A program made the position numbers and the translations under genes. A DNA stretch of 37,688 nucleotides from Parachlamydiaceae bacterium (lineage in GTDB: Bacteria > Chlamydiota > Chlamydiia > Chlamydiales > Parachlamydiaceae). Below are positions 1 to 7,716 of the stretch, in pieces; position 1 is the first letter of the stretch, and each line of letters begins with the position of its first letter. The notes under the pieces are model-generated. The model saw only the letters and a list, made by a program, of their open reading frames with translations. It made no database searches and was not told where the DNA came from. The stretch covers positions 1-37,688 of the forward strand of contig JANWJE010000055.1 in the NCBI GenBank assembly GCA_025451995.1, given 5' to 3'.

Positions 1-153
1 CTTCAAAATTTGGCTTTTGAGCGCGCCAAAGTCCCGGGGTTGAGCGATCGTAAAAGGGTTTGTATTGACTTAATACTATGCCTTTTTCGATCGCTCAACC
101 GCGGGAGCTTTCGCGCAGCTCAAAAACCGAATTTTGAAATTGTTTCGGTATAC
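1..153. repeat. Palindromic repeat, TATACCG family, copy 1 (left end cut off)
   Basis: Long imperfect inverted repeat. Near both ends the arms match (AAAATTTGGCTTTTGAGC against GCTCAAAAACCGAATTTT), and it ends in GTTTCGGTATAC. The centre holds a short stem, GTATT-GACTT-AATAC. The left terminal bases lie outside the window. This copy is inverted relative to those at 5481 and 36913. All copies keep the same asymmetry, CCCGGG on one arm and CCGCGGGAGC on the other, so they share one ancestor. No coding potential or transposase is present. Confidence 0.85.
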
Positions 154-206
154 ATAAAAATAAAATTGATGTAATTTTTAAAATCAAGCTGTAAAGGGGA
201 GATTCA

Positions 207-1250
207 ATGATTTTCATAAAAAACATTAAAACGTTGGATGGAGAATCTATCAATATAGAAGCTGTTTCCTCAACCGATAAGGAGATAGACGCTGGTGGGA
301 AGTTATTCCTCTTTCCCGGGATAATTGATACAGATTTCTCTTTTGGATTAAAGACTGAACATTGGCTTTATGGAATTAATGCAGCAATCCAAGGGGGAAT
401 TACAACTATTTTAGATAGTTCTAACCCAACTCAAATCGATTCCCAGATAGAAAGCATCCATCAACTTTTATCCCAATCTCAAATCCCTTTAACTTACCAC
501 CCTTTTTTTAACACTGATCGTACAGATATAGAAATGGTTGGCTCTCAAAAAAGTAATTTTGAAGGAATGAGTTTAATATTAAATCAAGGGCAGAGTGAAT
601 TAGATGAAGCAAAATGGGAAAAAATCTTTCAACTAGCCAGTTGGAAAGATCTCCCTGTGGTATTTAAAGCCATAAATTCAAATCTTAAAATTCCTCTGTT
701 AGAGAAAGCAATTGCCTATGCGGAAAAGGCAAGTGCCCGGTTATATGTGTTAAATGTTTCCACTTTAGAGGAGCTTAAACTCATCAAAGAAGCGCGAGAA
801 AAATCATTGCTCATTTATGCTGAAACAACAAGCAACCATTTATTTTCGAGTAAAACAAACCATTTTCTTTGGGAGGCTCTTAATCGGGGTGCGATTGAAG
901 CGATAGGGTCAGGATACACAACAGATGGATCAAATGAAAATTGCTTGATTTGGCGGGGGAATACGTACGATTGTGCACATCCCATCTTTCTTCTCCCACA
1001 TTTATTGACTGCATATCATGATAAGAAATTGAGTTTAGAAAACATTGTTCGCCTGATCCGGATTAATCTCTATGATATTTTTAAATTAAATCGTAAGGAT
1101 CAGCATTGGGTGTTAGTCAATTTAGAAAGAGAAGAACTTGTCACGCGAATGATCGATAATAAAAAAGAAGAAATGGTCCTTAAAGGCTGGCCCGAATACA
1201 CCCTATTGAATGGCCGCCTCTTTGAAGCGGGAGGAACAAAAGGGACTTAA
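207..1250 (+). CDS. Dihydroorotase-like protein with degenerate active site
   Basis: 347 residues with the layout of the cyclic amidohydrolase (dihydroorotase/allantoinase) family: an N-terminal beta segment, the entry motif PGIIDTDFSFG at residues 37-47, then GGITTILD. In active enzymes the entry motif is PGxIDxHxH; here both metal-binding histidines are replaced (D43 and S45). The later histidine motif (usually HVST) reads NVST, and the PHHL motif reads SNHL. No DHAP motif is seen in the expected place, only GSGYTTDG. The protein therefore probably does not catalyse zinc-dependent ring opening and may be a regulatory or scaffold paralogue, like the inactive dihydroorotases known in some bacteria. 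An AGGGGAG ribosome-binding site precedes the start. It converges with the next gene across 22 bp. The fold assignment is fairly sure; loss of activity is inferred. Confidence 0.7.
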   Translation: MIFIKNIKTLDGESINIEAVSSTDKEIDAGGKLFLFPGIIDTDFSFGLKTEHWLYGINAAIQGGITTILDSSNPTQIDSQIESIHQLLSQSQIPLTYHPFFNTDRTDIEMVGSQKSNFEGMSLILNQGQSELDEAKWEKIFQLASWKDLPVVFKAINSNLKIPLLEKAIAYAEKASARLYVLNVSTLEELKLIKEAREKSLLIYAETTSNHLFSSKTNHFLWEALNRGAIEAIGSGYTTDGSNENCLIWRGNTYDCAHPIFLLPHLLTAYHDKKLSLENIVRLIRINLYDIFKLNRKDQHWVLVNLEREELVTRMIDNKKEEMVLKGWPEYTLLNGRLFEAGGTKGT

Positions 1251-1272
1251 AGTGATTAAGAGGACAAATAGT

Positions 1273-2091
1273 TTATTTATATGGCCAAACCCACTCCTCA
1301 GTTCTATAATAGATTGTCACCTCATCAATCCCAATGGATATAAAAATAAATCTCTGTACATTGAGATCATCCAAAATAGTAAGGAGATTGCTTTGTTTGT
1401 TGATCGATTTGCCCATTTCATAAAAAAATTTTTTAATTTTTGAATGTTTGATATTTTTATTTAAGCCAAAATACAACACTTGTTTATTGTCTTCACCGGT
1501 TCGATAATGAATGACATCTAAATTTAAAAGAGATTTATATTTATCTAAAATTTTTAACTGTTCCTCATTGGCCAAATCCATCAAAATATTTTGATAATCT
1601 TTAACCCATTCGTAAGTTCTCTCGCGATAGTCTTTCTCTCCTTCGAACCATTCGTAAGAAATAAATGAAAATTTGGATAAATTTCGTTTAAATGCAAGAT
1701 AAGCGCGGTATCTTGTTTTGTCTTGGGATGATTCAACTGCATATCCCATTGCAGAAGTGATTCCATCATCCATGTAACCTCTAAGTTTGTTTTTAATTTT
1801 GGCAATTGGTACAAAGGACAATAGTTTTTTTATTTGTGGTTGGTTTTTTAAATTCAAACAGCCCGTAGGAAGACTTGCAAGATATCTCTTCCTATTGACT
1901 TCATTATTATTCACTTTAATTGAGAACTCAAAATTTAAAGGGCATGAAATCTCATATTTTAAGATAAAATTATTAAAAAATGATTCCAACTGATCAGATT
2001 TTTGATCCTCGGCAATCAGATAGATGGAAAAATTTAATAAGATGATAAAAAAACAATTTTTAACCGGGGAAAATTGTAGGATACTCTTCAT
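1273..2091 (-). CDS. Secreted protein of unknown function
   Basis: 272 residues. The N-terminus has a basic start and a hydrophobic stretch (about residues 10-27, CFFIILLNFSIYLIAEDQ), which looks like a signal peptide cleaved near AED. The rest is charged and rich in lysine, with no family motif that I recognise. It contains a few cysteines (near residues 35 and 58), compatible with an exported protein. It converges with the dihydroorotase-like gene and is followed downstream by only 22 bp, so there is no room for a separate terminator. The ribosome-binding site is weak (AGAG upstream of ATG). It may be co-oriented with the peptidase gene upstream (77 bp gap). Confidence 0.6.
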   Translation of the reverse strand: MKSILQFSPVKNCFFIILLNFSIYLIAEDQKSDQLESFFNNFILKYEISCPLNFEFSIKVNNNEVNRKRYLASLPTGCLNLKNQPQIKKLLSFVPIAKIKNKLRGYMDDGITSAMGYAVESSQDKTRYRAYLAFKRNLSKFSFISYEWFEGEKDYRERTYEWVKDYQNILMDLANEEQLKILDKYKSLLNLDVIHYRTGEDNKQVLYFGLNKNIKHSKIKKFFYEMGKSINKQSNLLTILDDLNVQRFIFISIGIDEVTIYYRTEEWVWPYK

Positions 2092-2168
2092 TTAATATCT
2101 CTTTTTATCTAAATTCAAACATTTAGATATAAAATTTTAGAAGGAGGCAGTTGTTATTTCCGCACGTA

Positions 2169-3068
2169 TTAATTGTTCTGTGATGGTTGTGTTAGGATAA
2201 AGGCGCTTCCTTTATCTTGTAATTGAGATGGTCTAGAAATAACTTCTCCAGTGCTATTAATCATAGTAATTGCTATATGTTTCCAAAGTTTATTATTAAT
2301 AGTTCCTTTTTTGCCATTCATGGTAACTTTACAAGAATTGAATGACATCATTCCATAATTTGCCAAATTAGCTGTACCACCTTTCACCCCGGAAGCTTCT
2401 AAAATCCATTCAGCTTCTGTTCTTTGAACAATAGATTTCTTTTGAGTACGCTTAACTTTAAAAGGCTTTGCTTTTTGCGTTTCGTTTTTGATAGACAAAG
2501 AAAAATGACTTCGGTTATTTACATCTCTAAGCCATTTTACTTTTGCTGTAATTTTATCATTTGGTGCTACAGGAAAGTTATTAATCGTAAATGCAATATC
2601 TGGATACATTTCAAACCATGCTTCATACTGTGTCTCAGTTGTTCCATCACTATTAACAATAAAATTTTGGTATGTTCCAATTTGTTGAATTGAGCCACCA
2701 CCCGATATTCCAACCCATGACGATGAGTAAGTGGATTCTGAAGAGGGCTGAATATTGGGAACAATCCAACTACCTGATACTTCATCAACAGAGTACTTTT
2801 TTTTCGTATAAACCTGATAGCCACTCCAATTGTTGCTTGTTGTTGGTCCAGCTGATAGATTTAAAGAAAATTGATTGTCTGGAGAAAGGGGGTTTAAGGA
2901 ATTGATGTGTTGTGGATTTGTCAATCGTGAATGGATCTGTGTAAGCGAATAGTTATTTTTAAGGCAACCACAAAGCTCATTTTTTATTGCCAGTTCCTCT
3001 TGGTGAGAGTTGGTTGTGTTTGCAAAAATGAAAGAGAAAAGCAGAAGATAAAAAATGGGCTTTTTCAT
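2169..3068 (-). CDS. Secreted glutamic endopeptidase, G1 (eqolisin) family
   Basis: 299 residues with a signal peptide (residues 1-17, ending near FAN) and a propeptide-like stretch to about residue 75. The mature part follows the G1 peptidase pattern: NNWSGYQVY (79-87), GSWIVP (99-104), SSWVGISGGG (116-125), IQQIGT (127-132), YEAWFEMYP (148-156) and TEAEWILE (217-224). In family G1 the catalytic pair is a Gln in the QxG segment and a Glu in the AEWI segment. By alignment in my head these are Q129 and E220, both present. The family is best known from fungi, with acid-active bacterial members, so an acidic vacuole or phagosome is a plausible site of action. An AAGGA ribosome-binding site lies upstream of ATG. 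The family call is based on motifs; the substrate is unknown. Confidence 0.8.
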   Translation of the reverse strand: MKKPIFYLLLFSFIFANTTNSHQEELAIKNELCGCLKNNYSLTQIHSRLTNPQHINSLNPLSPDNQFSLNLSAGPTTSNNWSGYQVYTKKKYSVDEVSGSWIVPNIQPSSESTYSSSWVGISGGGSIQQIGTYQNFIVNSDGTTETQYEAWFEMYPDIAFTINNFPVAPNDKITAKVKWLRDVNNRSHFSLSIKNETQKAKPFKVKRTQKKSIVQRTEAEWILEASGVKGGTANLANYGMMSFNSCKVTMNGKKGTINNKLWKHIAITMINSTGEVISRPSQLQDKGSAFILTQPSQNN

Positions 3069-3102
3069 AGAAAACGTCCTTGTGAAATTCTTAATATTTT
3101 AT

Positions 3103-3131
3103 TTTCTAACTTTAAGATCATATTTTGTAAA
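3103..3131 (-). promoter_or_regulatory. Candidate sigma-70-type promoter for the G1 peptidase gene
   Basis: On the minus strand TTTACA (3131-3126) is followed after 17 bases by TAGAAA (3108-3103), about 35 bases upstream of the ATG. The match is 5/6 and 4/6 to consensus. The DNA is AT-rich, so chance matches are likely. Confidence 0.35.
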
Positions 3132-3157
3132 GTTCTTTTATTAATTTGACAGGTTCA

Positions 3158-3189
3158 TTAGACTCCTTTCGAAACTTGCTTTGCTTGAG
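3158..3189. repeat. Solo end of the TAGACCTCTT palindrome family
   Basis: The sequence TTAGACTCCTTTCGAAACT followed by TGCTTTGCTTGAG matches the left end found at 6562 nearly base for base. No partner end is present nearby. It lies just upstream of the sulfotransferase start and could act in that leader. Confidence 0.6.
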
Positions 3190-3214
3190 AAGGAAGATTT
3201 TTGGAGAATCTATT

Positions 3215-4189
3215 ATGATAAAACAATACCGATCATTTGTAACTGTTTTTTTACTACTCAATTTTTTTTCTCTTACAGCAAAATGTGAAAAAAGGATTCA
3301 AAATTTGTTGGAAAATGAGAAGAAAAAAAAATTTGTTCGAAAAGACACTCAGGAAAAAGTTTCTGACATTCAAAATAAAAAAGATCTACAAGACTCTAAA
3401 CCTTTTTATGTCTTAACTATTCCAAAAGCAGGTACATTTTTGCTTGCAAAAATGCTGGGGATGTTAACTGGAAAAAATGGAAAGGCTGTTTGGACATCTA
3501 TAAAAGATCCCCGCGTATGGAAGTTCGCAAGCAAGCAAGATCCTGATTCTTTGATTGCAGAAGATGAATTAGAAAGGATTTTTCTAAATAATACAAAAAC
3601 AAATTATTATCCATTTGCACATTTGAATTTTTCTGAAAATTTTCAAGAATTTTCTCTTAATCATCCGGAATATGAAAAAATTGTTATGATTCGAGATCTT
3701 AAAGATGTCTGCATCTCTTTTGTTTACTACCTTTCTGAACAAATTGAAGAGGTCATTCATTCCTCAAGTTTTGACGATAAACTCATGTTTGTGATCGAAG
3801 GCAGAAATTTATCAGAAAAAAGAGGAACCTTTGCTTTTTTTTGGAATCTTGAAAAACTAGCAAAAATTGCCATTGAATGGATCGGAGATCCCACTGTCAC
3901 CGTTTGTAGATTTGAAGATCTCATTGGAGAAAAAGGTGGGGGAACGCTTGAAGCTCAGCAAAATCAAATCATACAAATAGCCAATATTTTAAATATTTCT
4001 TTAACCACCAAAAAAATTGACAGAATAACTTCTCAACTATTTGGAGTTCGCAAAGGACCTCAAATCGGGTTAACTTATCGCGAAGGTCAAATAGGAAGTT
4101 GGAAAATGCACTTTAAAGATGAGCACAAAGAAGCCTTTAATCGAATACTTGGTCCTCTACAAAAAGAACTGGGTTATTCATTATTTTAA
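3215..4189 (+). CDS. Secreted sulfotransferase
   Basis: 324 residues from the ATG at 3215, which has GGAG eight bases upstream and opens a good signal peptide (MIKQYRSF then VTVFLLLNFFSLTAKC). An upstream in-frame ATG at 3146 would run through a repeat and is less likely. The PAPS-binding 5'-phosphosulfate loop is seen as TIPKAGTFLL (about residues 68-77). The 3'-phosphate-binding segment is IRDLKDVCISF (R160, S168). The C-terminal family motif is present as YREGQIGSWKMHF. The protein resembles cytosolic-type eukaryotic sulfotransferases but carries an export signal, so it may act on host or surface molecules. That is inference: PAPS supply outside the bacterial cytosol would be needed. It is followed after 32 bp by an oxidase gene, probably in one transcript. 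Confidence 0.8.
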   Translation: MIKQYRSFVTVFLLLNFFSLTAKCEKRIQNLLENEKKKKFVRKDTQEKVSDIQNKKDLQDSKPFYVLTIPKAGTFLLAKMLGMLTGKNGKAVWTSIKDPRVWKFASKQDPDSLIAEDELERIFLNNTKTNYYPFAHLNFSENFQEFSLNHPEYEKIVMIRDLKDVCISFVYYLSEQIEEVIHSSSFDDKLMFVIEGRNLSEKRGTFAFFWNLEKLAKIAIEWIGDPTVTVCRFEDLIGEKGGGTLEAQQNQIIQIANILNISLTTKKIDRITSQLFGVRKGPQIGLTYREGQIGSWKMHFKDEHKEAFNRILGPLQKELGYSLF

Positions 4190-4221
4190 TCACAACATAT
4201 CTAACTCGTAAACCCGAGCTA

Positions 4222-5463
4222 ATGAATATGAAATTCAAATATCAAAATCCCTTTTTTTTCTTGGTGGCTTTTTCTTTTTTTTCCTTAATGCAGCTTTTTG
4301 GAGAAAATAGACAATCGCTTGGATTCCAACATTTGGTGCTTGCAGGTGCTCAAGTATCACAAGATATCCAAACTGATTTTGGGAGGCTTGAACGTTCAGG
4401 TTCAAATTACCTTGAAGTGTGGCCATCAACTACTGAAGAAGTTGCTTTTTTAGTTAAAATTGCTTATGAACACGATATCCCCATTCGTACACAAGGAGGT
4501 GCCCATTCTGAAAATGGCAACTCTTTACCTCGAAAGGGGGAATTACTCATTCACACAAGCAAACTTTTGAATATCACTTTTAGTGGAGTGGGTTATATTA
4601 CTGTTGATGCTGGGGTTTCAGTTTTTTTGTTAAATAAAAGGCTGAAAGAGATCTTTGGTTATTTTATTCCTGTAGTAAATGGAGGGGGAGCAGGTCCTAC
4701 AATTGGAGGTTTTGTTTCCGCTGGAGGTATTGGCGAACAGTCAAAAACATTTGGAGGGTTATGGGAGAATGTTAACTCTATTACTTTAGTTACTAGTAAT
4801 GGAAAAATTAATAAAATTACAAAACATAACCCCATGTTTTTGTTTCTTTTTGGTTCTATGGGACAATTAGGTATCGTTGCGCAAGTGGAGTTGTCAATAT
4901 TACCGATAATCAATCAATCAGATCGGGATAATCAACCGGATAATCAAACGATAGAGTATCCACACGGCCATCATATTGTGATGGAATACAGTGGGACGAA
5001 TGGGAAGTATTGGAAAGAGTCAGGAGCTGAACGACCGCTTTATTGGTTTAATCTATTTGTCTCTCCTGATCGGTTATCTGAAGCGAGAGGAGATCTGCTC
5101 AAATTGCAAAAAAAATATTCACATGCCATCGATTTCATTTCCATCTATCACTGGCCTGTGAAAAATATAGATAAGATGCCTCCTTTAATTTATCATCATG
5201 ATGATGATTTCATCGCTCTTGGAATTTTAGGCCCAAAATCGAATTCATCTCAAGCAATTGAGGAGCTTTTTCATTTAGAAGATGATTTTAATAAACTTGT
5301 TTTAGAAAAACGGTATCGACGCTACATTCAGACAGAGTTCACAGCTTCTCCTCAATACTATAAAAGTTACTATTCAAAAAAAACATATAATCAATTTGAA
5401 AAAATTAAAATTTTCTTCGATCCAAAATTTTTGTTTAATAGAGGTTCCTTTTTTAATAGATAA
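4222..5463 (+). CDS. Secreted FAD-linked oxidase (BBE/cytokinin-dehydrogenase-like)
   Basis: 413 residues. A hydrophobic N-terminus (residues 10-26) suggests export. The FAD-binding PCMH fold is seen as VWPSTTEEVAFLVKIA (67-81), IRTQGGAHSENG (88-99), ITVDAGVS and IGGFVSAGGIG (161-171). H95 lies where related oxidases attach FAD covalently. The glycine-rich patch after PVVNGG and the ending FFDPKFLFNRG fit the oxidase family, in which a 'fDPknilnpG'-type end is usual. Among the relatives I know, cytokinin dehydrogenase and other vanillyl-alcohol-type oxidases look closest, but the substrate cannot be read from the sequence. ATGs at 4222 and 4228 are both possible; neither has a clear ribosome-binding site. 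It ends 17 bp before a palindromic repeat. Confidence 0.72.
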   Translation: MNMKFKYQNPFFFLVAFSFFSLMQLFGENRQSLGFQHLVLAGAQVSQDIQTDFGRLERSGSNYLEVWPSTTEEVAFLVKIAYEHDIPIRTQGGAHSENGNSLPRKGELLIHTSKLLNITFSGVGYITVDAGVSVFLLNKRLKEIFGYFIPVVNGGGAGPTIGGFVSAGGIGEQSKTFGGLWENVNSITLVTSNGKINKITKHNPMFLFLFGSMGQLGIVAQVELSILPIINQSDRDNQPDNQTIEYPHGHHIVMEYSGTNGKYWKESGAERPLYWFNLFVSPDRLSEARGDLLKLQKKYSHAIDFISIYHWPVKNIDKMPPLIYHHDDDFIALGILGPKSNSSQAIEELFHLEDDFNKLVLEKRYRRYIQTEFTASPQYYKSYYSKKTYNQFEKIKIFFDPKFLFNRGSFFNR

Positions 5464-5480
5464 TAGACATCTTATGTGAT

Positions 5481-5646
5481 TATACCGAAACAATTTCAAA
5501 ATTTGGTTTTTGAGCTGCGCGAAAGCTCCCGCGGTTGAGCGATCGTAAAAGGCATAGTATTAAGTCAATACAACGCCTTTTACGATCGTTCAACCCCGGG
5601 ACTTTGGCGCGCTCAAAGGCTAAATTTTGAAGTTGTTTCGGTATAC
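5481..5646. repeat. Palindromic repeat, TATACCG family, copy 2 (166 bp)
   Basis: Complete copy. It starts TATACCGAAACAATTTC and ends GAAGTTGTTTCGGTATA, so the ends pair. The arms contain GAGCTGCGCGAAAGCTCC and GGACTTTGGCGCGCTC. It lies directly after the oxidase stop codon. The remaining gap, 5647-5782, shows no clear gene or promoter. The copy at 36913 is about 95% identical by eye. Confidence 0.9.
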
Positions 5647-5782
5647 ATTTGCTCGATAAATTAGATGATCTGAATTTCAAAAAAACTTTATTTTATTGTG
5701 AAAATAGATGTAACTGTGCTACTAACCATGTTGCCCGGAATCGGTTGTTCAACTCTTATATAAAGACAGGATATGGAGAAAA

Positions 5783-6517
5783 ATGATGAAAATTTATGAC
5801 AAAATCAAAACGTTTGTTTTTTTAATCGCATGCCTTTGTTCAGCATTTCCTTTAATGGCTGAAGAAGGCAAAAAAGGTATACATATCAATAAAAATCCCA
5901 AATTCTTTGATATCCCTCCAACTTCTTATGCTTCTGTTCCAAAAAATAATTTAGTGGAAATAGGACCTTTTAGCTCTGATTTTCCTGCATTGGTCGTTAC
6001 ATTCAACTATTCGCCATTAAATAATGGGATTGCTTTTTTTACTTTTAAAGTACCGGCTGATTTGAAAAAAAACAAAACATTTTCCATTGATTTAGTATTA
6101 TTAACTCCTCCTGTTGATATCAAAGGAAATGTTAATTTAGAAGTTAACTATCGAATTATAAGAAAGACTGGGAGTATAGACAGCTTTAATGAAATGAAGA
6201 TCTTTTCATCCCCTGTTACATTGAAGGTGAAAGGAGCTTCTCCTTATAACCTTGCTAAAACTTATGAAGCAACGTTTACTTGTAATAAAACCGATTTTAC
6301 ACCAGGAGATACTGTGATCATTACATTAGCCCGCAATTACCGTATTCCGGATGGATTTAAGAGCAGCATATCCGTTTTATCGACAACAGTAAATTATAGC
6401 GTTTCCCCTTCAAATGAAAAAAATTGTCCATGTGGTTGTACTGATGGTTGTACCACATGGGGTTGTAAATGCGATGATGCCGTTTATAATAACGGAGTTT
6501 GTGATGGGTGTGATTAA
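5783..6517 (+). CDS. Secreted protein with cysteine-rich C-terminal tail, unknown function
   Basis: 244 residues. A signal peptide covers about residues 1-26 (IKTFVFLIACLCSAFPLMA, then EE). The middle is rich in beta-prone segments with no family that I recognise. The last 30 residues hold eight cysteines in the pattern CPCGC-TDGC-TTWGCKC, then a spacer and CDGC. This could form a knot-like disulfide domain or bind metal. GGAG six bases before ATG supports this start; a second ATG follows at 5786. The gene stands alone between a TATACCG palindrome upstream and a hairpin downstream, and converges with the cyclophilin gene. Confidence 0.7.
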   Translation: MMKIYDKIKTFVFLIACLCSAFPLMAEEGKKGIHINKNPKFFDIPPTSYASVPKNNLVEIGPFSSDFPALVVTFNYSPLNNGIAFFTFKVPADLKKNKTFSIDLVLLTPPVDIKGNVNLEVNYRIIRKTGSIDSFNEMKIFSSPVTLKVKGASPYNLAKTYEATFTCNKTDFTPGDTVIITLARNYRIPDGFKSSISVLSTTVNYSVSPSNEKNCPCGCTDGCTTWGCKCDDAVYNNGVCDGCD

Positions 6518-6561
6518 TTCTTAGGGAAGAGCATGAAAGCTAAATGGCAGTGAAGACTAAG

Positions 6562-6608
6562 TAGACCTCTTTCGAAACTTGCTTTGCTTGATCGTTCAAA
6601 AGAGGTCA
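6562..6608. terminator. Hairpin between convergent genes (TAGACCTCTT family end)
   Basis: GACCTCTTTCGAA (6564-6576) pairs with TTCAAAAGAGGTC (6595-6607) with one mismatch. It sits between the stop codons of two convergent genes and could terminate both. The left half is the same sequence as the ends at 3158 and 10866. Confidence 0.6.
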
Positions 6609-6632
6609 AGTTTAGACAAACGTTACTTGTTC

Positions 6633-7193
6633 CTATTTCTTAACTGTCATTTTAATGATTTTGACATCAGCCGCCGGCTTATCGCCCGGGCCGGTTTTGG
6701 TCCCTTCAATTTTTTGAATGACGTCATAGCCTTTAACGACTTCTCCGAAGATGGTGTGTTTTTTATTTAGCCATGGTGTGGCAGCGGTGGTGATAAAAAA
6801 TTGACTCCCGTTTGATTTAGGTCCGGCGTTTGCCATTGCTAATATACCGACTTTATCAAATTTTGCAGAATCGGTGACTTCGTCCTCAAAGGGTGTTCCC
6901 CAAATCGATTTCCCCCCTCGGCCAGTCCCTGTAGGGTCGCCTCCTTGAATCATAAACCCCTTAATCACGCGATGAAAAATCACTCCATTATAATACCCCT
7001 CTTCAGCATGTTTAATAAAGTTTTCGGTTGCTTTTGGTGCGATATCAGGTCGCAAAGCGACTTCAAACGTTCCAAAATTTGTTTCTACTTCAACAGTTGG
7101 CCGTTGATTTTGCATTTTTTCCTCTTCTGCTTGTAAAGATGTTATATTAAAAGCTGCACATAATGTTAAAAGAACTGAGAAAAACATTTTCAT
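6633..7193 (-). CDS. Peptidyl-prolyl cis-trans isomerase, cyclophilin type, exported
   Basis: 186 residues from the ATG at 7193, chosen because GAGGA lies seven bases upstream and a signal peptide starts here (MKMFFSVLLTLCAAF, cut near LQA-EEE). The open frame continues upstream to 7352, but that part is a palindrome. The cyclophilin core shows FHRVIKGFMIQGGDPTGTG, NGSQFFITTA, TPWLNKKHTIFGEV and a C-terminal VKIIKMTVKK. The catalytic arginine of FHRV and the Trp of TPWL are present. It should help proline isomerisation during folding of exported proteins in the periplasm. Family assignment is secure. Confidence 0.92.
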   Translation of the reverse strand: MKMFFSVLLTLCAAFNITSLQAEEEKMQNQRPTVEVETNFGTFEVALRPDIAPKATENFIKHAEEGYYNGVIFHRVIKGFMIQGGDPTGTGRGGKSIWGTPFEDEVTDSAKFDKVGILAMANAGPKSNGSQFFITTAATPWLNKKHTIFGEVVKGYDVIQKIEGTKTGPGDKPAADVKIIKMTVKK

Positions 7194-7230
7194 ATCTAAT
7201 CCTCGACTTTGTATAATTTTTGAACTCATC

Positions 7231-7330
7231 TTCGGAGAGAAGCTTTCTACAGCTAAATAAATTCCTCGGAAGGGGGAAAACAACCCCTTCCTGCGAAATT
7301 TATTACGCTGTAGTTTGCTTCTCTCTCGAA
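7231..7330. repeat. 100 bp palindrome upstream of the cyclophilin gene
   Basis: TTCGGAGAGAAGC (7231-7243) pairs with GCTTCTCTCTCGAA (7317-7330). Further in, CTACAGC pairs with GCTGTAG, and the centre has GGAAGGGG against CCCCTTCC. It lies about 37 bp upstream of the cyclophilin start, so it may be in the promoter or leader. No other copy is seen in this window. Confidence 0.75.
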
Positions 7331-7408
7331 TATTCGTCCAAAAATTGTACAAAATCGAGTCTCTCCTTTGAATTTCGGTGATATTTTGCCAAAGATCTCT
7401 TTTTTTTT

Positions 7409-7639
7409 AACCTAGAAATGTCAGTTCAAGGCGATAAAGTGTCAATTTATCGCCTTTAACGGAAGTTCTACTTTTTAATGGTCCGCTTTTTGTGTCTTTT
7501 TGATTCTAAGCATCTTTGCTATTTGCTTTTAGTGTCTACAAACACAACTGCGCAAATGCAAAATGCTTAGAATCAAAAATCTAACAAAAATCGTTGCATC
7601 AAAAAGTGGAACTTCCGCTTTAACTGCCGTTTCTAGGTT
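7409..7639. repeat. 231 bp palindromic element with AACCTAGAAA ends
   Basis: Begins AACCTAGAAA and ends TTTCTAGGTT. The arms share GGAAGTTCTACTTTTTAATG against CATCAAAAAGTGGAACTTCC, and TTTTTGATTCTAAGCAT against ATGCTTAGAATCAAAAA. A smaller perfect hairpin, AGGCGATAAA/TTTATCGCCT (7429-7455), lies in the left arm. No coding frame. Together with the palindrome at 7231 it fills most of the 523-base gap 7194-7716. Confidence 0.85.
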
Positions 7640-7658
7640 TATACGATATAAATTTCTT

Positions 7659-7687
7659 TTGACATGAAACGTTTTTAGGGTTACTAA
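7659..7687 (+). promoter_or_regulatory. Candidate promoter for the small secreted gene at 7717
   Basis: A perfect TTGACA (7659-7664) is followed after 17 bases by TACTAA (7682-7687). Transcription would start near 7694, about 23 bases before the ATG. The -10 match is weak (3/6). Confidence 0.45.
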
Positions 7688-7716
7688 TAAGTAAAGTCCT
7701 AACAAAGGGAGAGTAT

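Noticed and set aside
3146-3214. Upstream ATG for the sulfotransferase
   Set aside because: It reads through the solo repeat end, while 3215 has a good ribosome-binding site and starts a signal peptide.
7194-7352. N-terminal extension of the cyclophilin
   Set aside because: It is the translation of a 100 bp palindrome, and the ATG at 7193 has a GAGGA site and a proper signal peptide.
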